In this document: piece after piece, positions 32,101-40,494 of the stretch | Numbering within the stretch: position 1 is the stretch's first letter | Layout of the letters: each line of letters opens with the position of its first letter | NCBI GenBank assembly: GCA_030068145.1 | Contig: JAPJBO010000187.1 | Coordinates: 62,001-126,000, forward strand | Length of the DNA: 64,000 nt | Origin: Diplonema papillatum | Lineage: Eukaryota > Euglenozoa > Diplonemea > Diplonemida > Diplonemidae | Direction of reading: 5' to 3' | Program-made: the position numbers and the translations under genes | Notes under the pieces: generated by a model | Seen by the model: only the letters and a program-made list of their open reading frames with translations | Told to the model about the DNA's origin: nothing | Database searches by the model: none

Positions 32101-34790
32101 AACAGCCGCACCTTTTCCCCCACCGACGCTCGAACCCTCTGCATCGAAAGCGGCCACGTGCTTCCCGAAATTCGGCGGAGATTGCCGGACACGCGCACCT
32201 CGTTTTCTTCGGCCTCAGCGCCCTCCTTCTTTGCAGCTGCCGCACGACTCTTGTTCTTGGACGCCCGTGTCCTCACCTTCTGCTTCAAAGAGTCGGCCTG
32301 TGCACTCAACGCAAGAAGAAAAACCTGCGCCCTGTCCATCCAGTCCAGAGACTCCAACGGGTCCAACGCGCTGTTGTACGAGGCCGTGAAGTCACGCACG
32401 TCCTCGTGCAACTTCTTCCACGTGAGGTTGGTGGGGGCCTTTTCGTGGTTCTTCGCGGTGATCCTCCAGTTAGCCACTACGTCGTCCAGACTCACAAGCG
32501 AATCTGCCAAAACGACGGAAGCTGCGGCCAGGGCCGTTTCTTCTGCACGCACGGGGGACTCCAGTCGCTCCAACAGACCAGCGTGTTGCCCCCACAACCG
32601 TGTCACCCCATTTTCCGGTTCTGGTCCCCGGGGTGGCGCCGTCGGGTTCTCCTCATGCGGTGGCGCTGCTGGTTCCCCGTCGTGCGCCTTACATGCGGCT
32701 TCCGCAGCAGCTGGCCGATCATCACGGGCGACACAGAAGCGCAGGATCCCGGAGCCGGTTCTTCTCGCGACCCACTCCCTGTAGAGAGTGTACTTCTCCT
32801 GGAGCGTCTGCGCGCCGTTCCACTCCTTACTCGCGAACGCATTCGCCCGGTCGTTGCCGAATTCCCGCACACACCTAACGTGCTCAAGAAAAATCGACCA
32901 TCGGCGAGAGCCGTCCAGCTTTTCCCACTGCTCCGCCGAGAGGGGGACACCTGGACCTTTTCGTTCCAAATTAGGAACTGCAGCGACTTTCGGCTTGCTG
33001 GGGGCAGCAGCTTCGGGCCTGGGCGCGAGAACTGGAGTCGGACTGCGCGAAATAGACCGCTCAAGAACCGGCGCGGGAGAAGCACGGGCGTCTTCTGACC
33101 CGCGCGGGCTCGATGCACCGAAAACCGAGTCAAAATCGCCGATCGAAACGCCGTAAAGCAGAGGCTCACAGGCGTCTTCTGACCCGCGCGGGCTCGATGG
33201 ACCGAAAACCGAGTCGAAATCGCCGATCGAAGCGCCGTCGAAATCGCCGATCGAAGCGCCGTAAAACACAGGCTCAGGTAGGGGCCTAAGAACCGGCGCG
33301 GGAGAAGCACAGGCGTCTTCGCGCGGAATCGATGGACCATCGAATGCTTCATATTCGATAGTCGTCGGAACCGGGAAGGCCACCGGAGAGGGGGGAAGAG
33401 AGGGGCGCGGAATCGACGGACGATCGACGGGGACTGGACTGACAATGGGCGCGCGGGCGCCGGCAGAGTCTCCGGCGAGCAGCAGATCGTTGTCGACGGA
33501 AGAAGCTGCTTGGGGCAAGTCAATCTCGATGCCTGCTGAATCATCGCAAAGCATTGGGGAGACTGGACTGACGATGGGCGCGCGGGCGCCGGCAGAGTCT
33601 CCGGCGAGCAGCGGATCGTTGTCGACGGAAGAAGCTGCTTGGGGCAAGTCAATCTCGATGCCTGCTGGATCATTGCAAAGCATTGGGGAGACGATTGGCG
33701 GATCGTTGTCGGAAGATGATGAGCCGCCGACACGGTCGGTGTCCAATGCGACAGGACTTGTGCGGCGTCTTTTGCACGGCGTTTCCTCCAGTTCCACGTC
33801 CTGCTGTTTGCGACGGCGGCCCGGGGAGGGAGCCGTCGGACCGGTCGGATCTGGCGTGATGTGGATGACAAAGAAATGGCCATGCACCTCGCTGGAGTGT
33901 CTTGAACAAACAAGAACAGCCCGTGCCTTCTTTTCTCGGTCCACGGCGTCCGACCAGCGCTTCAGCGACGCCTTGTTCCAATCCGTAAGGCACGGTGGAC
34001 AGGACAGACAGCAAATGTTTACAAACGACTGATCAAGTCCTCGAGCCCAGTCCCATACCTTCGTGAAGGGTAACCCCTCCCTCGACTGATGACACAAGTT
34101 CTCACGTTTGCTCTCGTAGTCCAGATGAGACCTGAGGACTGATTTGCCCTCGTCCTCCCAAAACGCAACCAGCTCTCGGAGCGTTGGAAAACGGGCAAAC
34201 TGCCCACGCGAGAGGCATCGCAACACGAAGCATGCGAAGTAGCCACAGATCAGGCTGCGTCGATCGGTGACGCAGATGCTGTCGAGGCCCTCTTGCCCTC
34301 CGAGCCGCAACAGCTCCCCTCTTACCCCGCTTGAGGTTTTCCCGCACGCTGACTCCGATTGCGAATCGAAAAGCGAGAAATGAAACCCGGGCAAGCCACA
34401 GGCATCTGAGTCTGTGTCGTTATCGTCGACATCGATGTGGGCACTGTGGGGTGAGCCTCGCGGTGGAACGTGCAGCTGGCCGTCTGGCTCTGGGCTTGAG
34501 CTCTGCGTTGTGCAGGGTTGCCGAAGGCTCTCCACCGACTGACGCAACGCTGGTGATCGGTGAGCCACCAGTAGGAGGGCAGCGAGCTTGGCGGGGGCCG
34601 GCACGACAGAGGTCGTGACTGTCTCCCCTAGCACCGTCGACAGGCTGCTGCGCAGGAACTCATCGTCGCCCCGCAAGCTCCCGCAAAACCGGGTGCTCCA
34701 CTCTTCGATTTCTGAGTGGCGGAGCTTCCTTCTTGAGAACGCCGACCCCGTCAGCTTCTGCCCAACTTTGCAGGCAGAGACACAAGCCAC
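29199..34790 (-). CDS. Giant DDE integrase-like protein with SAP motif and OTU cysteine protease
   Basis: A single 1863-codon open frame. In order: about 370 residues with no known motif; a disordered region with two near-identical repeats (about 370-455) and further GASIGDFD repeats; a helix-turn-helix-like segment about 997-1058 (GRPTVVSS...VSESTVRRLF); a DDE/RNase H-like core with candidate residues D1122 (FSCDAKAVVPVG), D1239 (VISDNATDYNP) and E1283 (SNPVERAMA); a C2H2-like CNYCGLLC...HWRLFH (about 1526-1548); a SAP-like LTRKQLQQVAESARVRLQGN (about 1571-1603); a basic linker; and an OTU deubiquitinase-type domain with D1705 and C1708 (VPGDGNCQFHAL) and H1815 (HYDFV). The first codon of the frame is GTG and the first internal methionine is near residue 384, so the true start probably lies in an upstream exon (possible acceptor AACTCAG near 34816). 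No terminal inverted repeats were found. Function as a transposase is inference; the OTU assignment is strong. Confidence 0.8.
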   Translation of the reverse strand: MACVSACKVGQKLTGSAFSRRKLRHSEIEEWSTRFCGSLRGDDEFLRSSLSTVLGETVTTSVVPAPAKLAALLLVAHRSPALRQSVESLRQPCTTQSSSPEPDGQLHVPPRGSPHSAHIDVDDNDTDSDACGLPGFHFSLFDSQSESACGKTSSGVRGELLRLGGQEGLDSICVTDRRSLICGYFACFVLRCLSRGQFARFPTLRELVAFWEDEGKSVLRSHLDYESKRENLCHQSREGLPFTKVWDWARGLDQSFVNICCLSCPPCLTDWNKASLKRWSDAVDREKKARAVLVCSRHSSEVHGHFFVIHITPDPTGPTAPSPGRRRKQQDVELEETPCKRRRTSPVALDTDRVGGSSSSDNDPPIVSPMLCNDPAGIEIDLPQAASSVDNDPLLAGDSAGARAPIVSPVSPMLCDDSAGIEIDLPQAASSVDNDLLLAGDSAGARAPIVSPVPVDRPSIPRPSLPPSPVAFPVPTTIEYEAFDGPSIPREDACASPAPVLRPLPEPVFYGASIGDFDGASIGDFDSVFGPSSPRGSEDACEPLLYGVSIGDFDSVFGASSPRGSEDARASPAPVLERSISRSPTPVLAPRPEAAAPSKPKVAAVPNLERKGPGVPLSAEQWEKLDGSRRWSIFLEHVRCVREFGNDRANAFASKEWNGAQTLQEKYTLYREWVARRTGSGILRFCVARDDRPAAAEAACKAHDGEPAAPPHEENPTAPPRGPEPENGVTRLWGQHAGLLERLESPVRAEETALAAASVVLADSLVSLDDVVANWRITAKNHEKAPTNLTWKKLHEDVRDFTASYNSALDPLESLDWMDRAQVFLLALSAQADSLKQKVRTRASKNKSRAAAAKKEGAEAEENEVRVSGNLRRISGSTWPLSMQRVRASVGEKVRLFNPLRNDEVVSLLDSVRLAGSLQVRLAHPKLGRVEQEVLASVLAAIAPVIVVKRPEGVWLNDVEQLDVCHNSSPEEEVLAEDVGEDQVSALVDASVRKKPQGRPTVVSSDVLRIIQELLDADAQQAHVRRREDVATVGVTVRQMLKRLAECNLKVSESTVRRLFVAPHAGHLSSRSYSSLFRVRMTSYQDTSHEEHPAQHHSRAQVRLVMEAAVKFAEEVAAFSCDAKAVVPVGALAVSKFVQPKKYMLAPHTVSDHQFAVKSHVKPVVLLHLDLEREKRKGLVRGRDNRERYGYPRTGSLTVYLRACMFVQNNAHTNVQHLVDTYEALPAAGQKPVLFVISDNATDYNPSSITVELCLWRAMKKLKLDMLLACSYAPYDSASNPVERAMACLSFSLAGRTFGHDPPPRKDEENHAMHNSALSAMAQALSGTRDQYPITAHPVSLQNGSDDTWDSIKAVAHGSRKATNGNPALLTVLGEFQEMRTHLDRRNNLCAFKRCTSLKCAHCTKLPKVRAEGLFNALASLKECGAHFFTPTPVGTPVRTQQHPAPGTEEDDKSEVKEKEEEEDNELGLSQAVLTQLAGDQEAGEELAKEEEGTKYETLAELMDRRGVHFLPDSFRPASKKATSRCNYCGLLCTSPGDEKNHWRLFHPTAKGAPRDPHPADAETGVTPTTRLTLLTRKQLQQVAESARVRLQGNKADMVKTLCRHFKSVESALVELESKPGSKLEKEIKKAEKTLKAKKGLGKKAPRSPLKSPPRKGRSATHPPGKEVPSSAKKSAPQPMQRDLALIAKNKLEDMGLSLVTVPGDGNCQFHALGLVLGAQAAAVRSSVVAFAAANPTLLRELVQARDPQAWMNGMATHDWGDIVSLTLATKMHPSLSSLVLFVLSGVSQFVMPVGEEPNENSVMLVYYYHEQNAHYDFVCGEYQPQFLQQWDAQVRSQQEQRLLQEQEWERLIGTAPSSQSSR
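33430..33690. repeat. In-frame tandem duplication inside the OTU gene
   Basis: Two units of about 126-130 bp encode near-identical peptides (CNDPAGIEIDLPQAASSVDN and CDDSAGIEIDLPQAASSVDN, each followed by LLAGDSAGARAPIVSP). Frame is kept. A shorter repeat encoding GASIGDFD lies at 33140-33270. Confidence 0.9.
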
Positions 34791-34912
34791 GGATCGGTGT
34801 AATCGCCGAAGTTCAGTCCTGAGTTAAGACCTAACTCAACATTGTTTGGCATTTTGTTACATGGAGTTGAGAAGCGGTGTCTGAATTTTGTTTTTTCGTT
34901 GTCTTTAAATAC

Positions 34913-35119
34913 CATGCAGGGTCAAAACCTTGTGTCTTTTAAAACGCTCCCGCGGAGCCGGTACCAAAAAAAAAAGTTGGAAAAAAAATTTTTTGCTCAA
35001 CTTCATCAAAAATTGCTGCAGAGTTTGTTCCAAAATTTTAAAATTCAAAAAACCCAATTTGTTTCCAGAAATTTTTTTTTTGCCATTTCCAAAAAGACAC
35101 AAGGTTTTGACCCTGCATG
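34913..35119. mobile_element. CATG-MITE copy a
   Basis: Full-length copy, 207 bp, flanked by ATAC on both sides. The family is defined by inverted ends CATGCAGGGTCAAAACCTTG followed by TGTCTTTTT, a GC core (GCTCCCGCGGGGCCGATGGA) near one end, and a conserved middle (TACTGCAGAGTTTGTTCCAA). It has no coding capacity of its own. Confidence 0.93.
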
Positions 35120-35189
35120 ATACTCAAATTTCGAAGCGCAAACAGAAGCCGAACTTTTTCCAAAACACGAAGCATGGGTTCGTGACAAT

Positions 35190-35265
35190 GATGGGACAGC
35201 TTTCTGAATTGTGGGCATCATGCGTGTGATGGGACAGCTTTCTGAATTGTGGGCATCATGCGTGT
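35190..35265. repeat. 38-bp tandem duplication
   Basis: Two identical 38-bp units beginning GATGGGACAGCTTTCTGAAT lie just left of MITE copy b. Confidence 0.95.
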
Positions 35266-35267
35266 AT

Positions 35268-35478
35268 CATGCAGGGTCAAAACCTTGTGTCTTTTAAAAC
35301 GCTCCCGCGGGGCCGATGGACCCCAAAAAAAAATTTTGGAAAAAAAATTTTTTGCTCAACTTCCTCAAAAATTACTGCAGAGTTTGTTCCAAACTTTTAA
35401 AATTCAAAAAACCCAATTTTTTTCTGGAAATTTTTTTTTTGCCATTTTCAAAAAGACACAAGGTTTTGACCCTGCATG
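35268..35478. mobile_element. CATG-MITE copy b
   Basis: Full-length, GC core on the left. Flanked by GTAT (35264-35267 and 35479-35482). The right GTAT also serves as the left duplication of copy c, so two copies inserted at the same site. Confidence 0.93.
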
Positions 35479-35482
35479 GTAT

Positions 35483-35694
35483 CATGCAGGGTCAAAACCT
35501 TGTGTCTTTTTGAAAATGGCAAAAAAAAAAATTCTGGAAAAAAATTGGGATTTTTGAATTTTAAAAGTTTGGAACAAACTCTGCAGTAATTTTTGAGGAA
35601 GTTGAGCAAATTTTTTTTTTTCCAAAAAATTTTTTAGGGCTCCATCGGCCCCGCGGGAGCGTTTTAAAAAGACACAAGGTTTTGACCCTGCATG
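35483..35694. mobile_element. CATG-MITE copy c
   Basis: Full-length in opposite orientation to copy b (GC core on the right), followed by GTAT. Confidence 0.93.
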
Positions 35695-35698
35695 GTAT

Positions 35699-36576
35699 GT
35701 ATGCGGTGGGCTTGCAGTGCAACTTGGCACTAACTCTTGCGACTCGGAACCCGAGTCCCGACTCAGCGGACTCTCTCTAAATTGCTGGGGGCAGTGAAGA
35801 GGTTTCGGCTTCTTACGTTCGTAAGAAAATGCATGCAACCGTCAGGCTGGACCCAAAGTTTGGACACCGGAGCCCGGGCACGGAGTTCTGGGCGCACACT
35901 GATTCGCGGCTGACATTTGCTGTTTACGAGGAAACGGGAAGAGATGCGTAGTTTTGTTGAGAAGTGGCTTTGCGTTGGTGGACAAATAGTTTCGAGCGGC
36001 TGCTTAAAAGTGCGCTTCTTGACTTCCCGAGACTGGACAACTGGTTTCTGTGAGATTTTTGTTTATTGCGGAAATTAACTTCGCCGAACTTTACGGTTTC
36101 CCGAACTATAACTACTGCCTCCAGTTTCGCCCCGCGCCGGCCTTTAGCCGAGCACGTACTTCTTGCTGCGGTAACTGCCGGACGTTTTCCGTCATTTTCT
36201 GATGGAAGAAGTCCTGGCAGGCGGCCCGAAGCAGTCCGGTCCGGTCCTCGGACTCCGGGTTTGCGGGCGGCGGCTTTTTTTTGGAGCGCGGGACACTGGA
36301 TTTGCCATTTTGGTACAGCGTGGTTGCCTATGTCCGGTTGCTTTCCCGGAGCGGTAGTCCCAATGCATGCTTCTTCAGCACAGTGAACGCCACCTTCACT
36401 GTGACCTGGCTGGCCTGCTTTACAGGGCAGGTCCGACCAGGCGAAGATCTTGAAGACCACGCGCTGTCGCATTTTTTTGCAACAAAAAAAGTTTTCTGTT
36501 TTCGCATGCCTGTACCGCCTAACCCGAAAACTCGACGTGCTCTCCCGAGCGCGTAAAGAAAGTGGTGCCTCTTGCA
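35699..36576. other. No confident gene
   Basis: No protein family is recognisable. The minus strand is open for about 240 codons between 36643 and 35924, with lysine and phenylalanine runs from the adjacent A/T tract at its start, and no start codon context or motif that I know. It could be the body of the retroposon whose tail is at 36618, but similarity to the 43-45 kb copy is seen only in the tail. Confidence 0.3.
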
Positions 36577-36617
36577 AAAAAAAAAAAAAAAAATTTTTTT
36601 TTTTTTTTTTTTTTTGG

Positions 36618-36760
36618 TAACCCGGAAAAAATGCTTTACGCACGACCCCCCTGGACTAAGCGGAGAGTGTGGGACTACGTTCGTGGAGCTATGGTGGCCG
36701 AACGCTACCTTTTTTTTTTCAGGCCACCAGGGCACCTTACTCCACTCCTTTGAGGTCCCC
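36618..36760 (-). mobile_element. Retroposon 3' end, copy 3
   Basis: Next to a long A/T tract (36577-36617), GGTAACCCGGAAAAAATGC and TTTACGCACGACC then GAGTGTGGGACTAC match, in reverse orientation, the 3' end of the proline-rich retroposon at 43166-44954 (GGCATTTTTCCCCTCAGTTA on its sense strand). The 5' limit is unclear. 36760-36975 shows no gene. Confidence 0.45.
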
Positions 36761-37004
36761 TTGATGGGGATGGTTGGGAAACCATACTTCTTTTACTCCG
36801 TTTTTCATTATCTTCCCGGCATAAGCAGCCCAGTAAAGCTGGCCTCTTCCTTTCCTTTCCTTTTTTGGGTTCTTCCTTTGATGACGGCACCACCGTTTGC
36901 GTTTGTGTGTTCTCATGTCTTCAATTTGTTTCCAAAAAAGAATGGATAGAAGGAAAAGGTGCCTCATCTAAAAAAAAAAAAAAAACTTCGCAACACGTGG
37001 CAAC

Positions 37005-37075
37005 GTGGTTGAGTCGCAAGGTGAGCGACTTCGAAGCCACTGACGCGGGTTCAAATCCCGACGACCGATTATTTT
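37005..37075 (+). repeat. tRNA-like SINE head
   Basis: A box TGGTTGAGTCG, then GCAAGGTGAGCGACTTCGAA and GCCACTGACGCGGGTTCAAA (T arm with B box). It is about 80% similar to 24429-24500. It precedes the reverse-orientation 240-bp repeat array. Confidence 0.5.
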
Positions 37076-37129
37076 CAAAATTCCGTCGAATTTTTTCGCA
37101 GCACTCAGATCGAGCTGCTCGCAAAGGCA

Positions 37130-37690
37130 CTTTCTCCAGAACACACGTGTGCTGCCACAATTTGGACGGAGACGTCAAAGTTCTGTCACTTTGAGAGGTG
37201 CACACGACTGATCTCGGCCAGAACACGCTTGTGCCTCCACCTGACTAAAATGGAAAAACGTCCAGCTGCCGGGTCTACAGCACCAAATTGCATCCAACAA
37301 ATTGCGACCGGCCAGAATACGCTTGTGCGACCAGCTCGCACCCGGCGGCACAAGCGTGTTCTCGGCAAGAACACACGTGTGCTGCCACAATTTGGACGGA
37401 GACGTCAAAGTTCTGTCACTTTGAGAGGTGCACACGTGTGATCTCGGCCAGAACACGCTTGTGCCTCCACCTGACTAAAATGGAAAAACGTCCAGCTGCC
37501 GGGATTGAACCCGCGTCTACAGCACCAAATTGTGTCCAACAAAATTGCGACCGGCCAGAATACGCTTGTGCGACCAGCTCGCACCCGGTGGCACAAGCGT
37601 GTTCTCGGCAAGAACACATGTGTGCTGCCACAATTTGGACGGAGACGTCAAAGTTCTGTCACTTTGAGAGGTGCACACGCGTGATCCCGG
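37130..37690 (-). repeat. 240-bp tandem repeat array, reverse orientation
   Basis: About two and a half units of the repeat described at 24535-24948, reversed (GACGTCAAAGTTCTGTCACT, CCAGCTGCCGGG..., CACAAGCGTGTTCTCGGCAA). Units are more alike here than in the other array, suggesting local homogenisation. Confidence 0.85.
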
Positions 37691-37710
37691 CCCCCATATG
37701 ACCCCCATAT

Positions 37711-37922
37711 CATGCAGGGTCAAAACCTTGTGTCTTTTTGGAAATGGCCAAAAAAAAATTCCGGAAAAAAAAATGGGTTTTTTGAATTTTAAAAGTTTGG
37801 AACAAACTCTGCAGTAATTTTTGAGGAAGTTGAGCAAATTTTTTTTTTTCCAAAAAAATTTTTAGGGCTCCATCGGCCCCGCGGGAGCGTTTTAAAAAGA
37901 CACAAGGTTTTGACCCTGCATG
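37711..37922. mobile_element. CATG-MITE copy d
   Basis: Full-length, GC core on the right, flanked by ATAT on both sides. Confidence 0.93.
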
Positions 37923-37981
37923 ATATGACCCCCTATGACCGAAGTATGACCCCTGATATGACCCCTATATGACCGAAGTAT

Positions 37982-38193
37982 CATGCAGGGTCAAAACCTT
38001 GTGTCTTTTTAAAACGCTCCCGCGGGGCCGATGGAGCCCTAAAAAAAATTTTGGGAAAAAAAAAATTTGCTCAACTTCCTCAAAAATTACTGCAGAGTTT
38101 GTTCCAAACTTTTAAAACTCAAAAAACCCAATTTTTTTCCGGAATTTTTTTTTTTGCCATTTTCAAAAAGACACAAGGTTTTGACCCTGCATG
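37982..38193. mobile_element. CATG-MITE copy e
   Basis: Full-length, GC core on the left. Left flank GTAT, right flank ATAT; the mismatch could reflect later recombination between neighbouring copies in the microsatellite. Confidence 0.9.
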
Positions 38194-38219
38194 ATATGAC
38201 CCCCATATGACCCCTATAT

Positions 38220-38339
38220 CATGCAGGGTCAAAACCTTGTGAGTTTGTTCCAAACTTTTAAAATTCAAAAAACCCAATTTTTTTCTGGAAATTTTTTTTT
38301 TGCCGTTTTCAAGAAGACACAAGGTTTTGACCCTGCATG
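38220..38339. mobile_element. CATG-MITE copy f (internal deletion)
   Basis: Both ends are present, but about 90 bp including the GC core are missing. Flanked by ATAT on both sides. Confidence 0.9.
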
Positions 38340-38365
38340 ATATGACCCCTATATGACCCCCATAT

Positions 38366-38577
38366 CATGCAGGGTCAAAACCTTGTGTCTTTTTGAAAAT
38401 GGCAAAAAAAAAATTTCTGGAAAAAAAATGGGTTTTTTAAATTTTAAAAGTTTGGAACAAACTCTGCAGTAATTTTTGAGGAAGTTAAGCAAATTTTTTT
38501 TTTTCCAACTTCTTTTTTTGGGGTCCATCGGCTCCGCAGGAGCGTTTTAAAAAGACACAAGGTTCTGACCCTGCATG
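38366..38577. mobile_element. CATG-MITE copy g
   Basis: Full-length, GC core on the right, flanked by ATAT on both sides. Confidence 0.93.
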
Positions 38578-38636
38578 ATATGACCCCTATATGACCCCTA
38601 TATGACCCCCATATGACCCCTATATGACCCCCATAT

Positions 38637-39147
38637 GGCGGGAGTCTAAAGTCCCCAAAGTCTAAAGTAGGACTTTAGACTTTGAGATTCTGAACCCAAA
38701 ATTGCTTGGGGCAAAGTCTAAAGTAGACTTCAGACTTTGGCCCAAGCAATTTTGGGTTCAAAAATTTGGGTCAAATTTTTTGGTCAAAAATTCTGGGTCA
38801 AAAATTTTGGTCAAAATTTTTGGTCAAAATTTTTGGGTCAAAATTTTTGGTCAAAATTTTTGGGTCATTTTTTTTCACAGAAAAAAAAATTTTCGGAGAA
38901 ATTCCGAGTTTTTTGCACTGGGGCATGCCAAAATTTTCTATTTGCAAAAAAAACGCGGCAGCCTATCACACAGGATGGAAGACACCTGCTCCATGTTGGG
39001 ATCTTCCTTCTCCCTAGCTTCCAGATTAGATTGTTTTCCTCTCTGGTCCCTTTCAGCACCCTTTCATTCTGATCTATGTCCCACTGTGCAACAAGATGAG
39101 GCAAACACAAAACACAATTGCAATTGCAGGTGAAGAAAAAAAAAGAG
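38637..39147 (+). mobile_element. Merlin-like element, 5' end only
   Basis: Matches 39952-40490, the region upstream of the Merlin transposase ORF: GGCGGGAGTCTAAAGTCCCC, a block of TCAAAATTTTTGGG repeats, GAGAAATTCCGAG, GCCTATCACACAGGATG and CAATTGCAATTGCAGGTGAA. It carries an additional near-perfect inverted repeat at about 38692-38760 (arms on GAACCCAAAATTGCTTGGG). It ends in a GA microsatellite before MITE copy h, with no transposase. Confidence 0.75.
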
Positions 39148-39170
39148 AGAGAGAGAGAGAGACGAGTTAG

Positions 39171-39372
39171 CATGCACTTGTGTCTTTTTGAAAATGGCAA
39201 AAAAAAAAATTCCGGAAAAAAATTGGGTTTTTTGAATTTTAAAAGTTTGGAACAAACTCTGCAGTAATTTTTGAGGAAGTTGAGCAAAATCTTTTTTTTC
39301 CAAAATTTTTTTTTGGGGTCCATTGGCCCCGCAGGAGCGTTTTAAAAAGACACAAGGTTTTGACCCTGCATG
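39171..39372. mobile_element. CATG-MITE copy h
   Basis: Flanked by TTAG on both sides, GC core on the right. About 10 bp are missing inside its left end (CATGCA then CTTGTGTC), so it is probably immobile now. Confidence 0.92.
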
Positions 39373-39938
39373 TTAGAGTGCAGGGACCATCTCTCCGAGG
39401 AGTATCCGGTCGCCCCACTACTATCCCGTACTACTACGGCAGGCACAAGTCGTTGCGCCGTGGGCGCGGAGCGAGCCGTGGCCCTGTCAAAGATGATTGT
39501 TGCACCGATGGTGGCGCAGCCGGGGGCGTTCTGACTGGCGGACGAGACCGCCTGGCAGGCGTGTGTTGGCACGTTGTTTCGCGGGCTCTCCTCCTTTTGG
39601 CAATAGCCCGCCCTATGGCGGCGGCTAGCATCTTGACAGAGAATCTCAACTTCGCTTCCGTAACGGAGCGTCATGTCGGGAATCCCACTCCCTTGGCCTT
39701 CTTTGTGTTTCGCGAGCCGTCCAATCAACTCTAGAGGCAACCTGGCCCCTTGCTCTACTGCCTTGAAAAGGTGTGTTGTGGCTCCCCACTTGATGCTGTG
39801 ACCTGTAAAGCCGCGCATCTGGGGGTCTTTCTGCCACAAAAGTGCTAATTCTGCGGTTGTTACGGGACAGAGTTGATGGAACGGCTGCAGTGTTTGGAAT
39901 AGGGAGGCGATCTCGGATGTCAAATCCCCAACCACCAC
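39373..39938 (-). pseudogene. Fossil tyrosine-recombinase fragment (DIRS/VIPER type)
   Basis: The minus-strand sequence resembles the C-terminal catalytic part of the recombinase at 61422-62543 (GHSIKWGATTHLFKAV, LIGRLAKHKEG and DMTLRYGSE, against AHSIKRGAVTHAI, LISRLAKHK and VTLRYGGD). Only the C-terminal part is present; it is an old, truncated copy lying between MITE h and the Merlin element. Related to, but clearly diverged from, the 61-kb element. Confidence 0.65.
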
Positions 39939-40494
39939 AGCCCACCTTGAAGGCGGGAGTCTAAAGTCCCCAAAGTCTAAAGTAGGACTTTAGACTTTGG
40001 CCCAAGCAATTTTGGGTTCAAAAATTTGGGTCAAATTTTTTGAGTCAAAAATTTGGGTCGAAAATTTTGGGTCAAAAATTTTGGTCAAAATTTTTGGGTC
40101 AAAATTTTTGGGTCAAAATTTTTGGTCAAAATTTTTGGGTCAAAATTTTTGGGTCAAAATTTTTGGTCAAAATTTTTGGGTCAAAAATTTCAAAAAATTT
40201 GGGTCATTTTTTTTCACAGAAAAAAAAAATTTCGGAGAAATTCCGAGTTTTTTGCACTGGGGCATGCCAAAATTTTCTATTTGCAAAAAAAACGCGGCAG
40301 CCTATCACACAGGATGTGGACACCTGCTCCATGTTGGGTAATCTTCCTTCTCCCTAGCTTCCAGATTAGATTGTTTTCCTCTCTGGTCCCTTTCAGCACC
40401 CTTTCATTCTGATCTATGTCCCACTGTGCAACAAGATGAGGCAAACACAAAACACAATTGCAATTGCAGGTGAAGAAAAAAAAACAGAGCAAAC

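Larger units (their letters stand above)
37691..38636. repeat. ATGACCCC(C)TAT microsatellite blocks hosting MITEs
   Basis: Short blocks of TATATGACCCC / CCCATATGACC lie at 37691-37710, 37923-37981, 38194-38219, 38340-38365 and 38578-38636, separated by four MITE copies. The microsatellite offers repeated ATAT sites, which fit the MITE's NTAN target. Confidence 0.85.

Noticed and set aside
35924-36643. 240-codon minus-strand ORF as a gene
   Set aside because: It begins in a poly-A/T tract, has no recognisable motif and lies beside a retroposon tail; not enough support.
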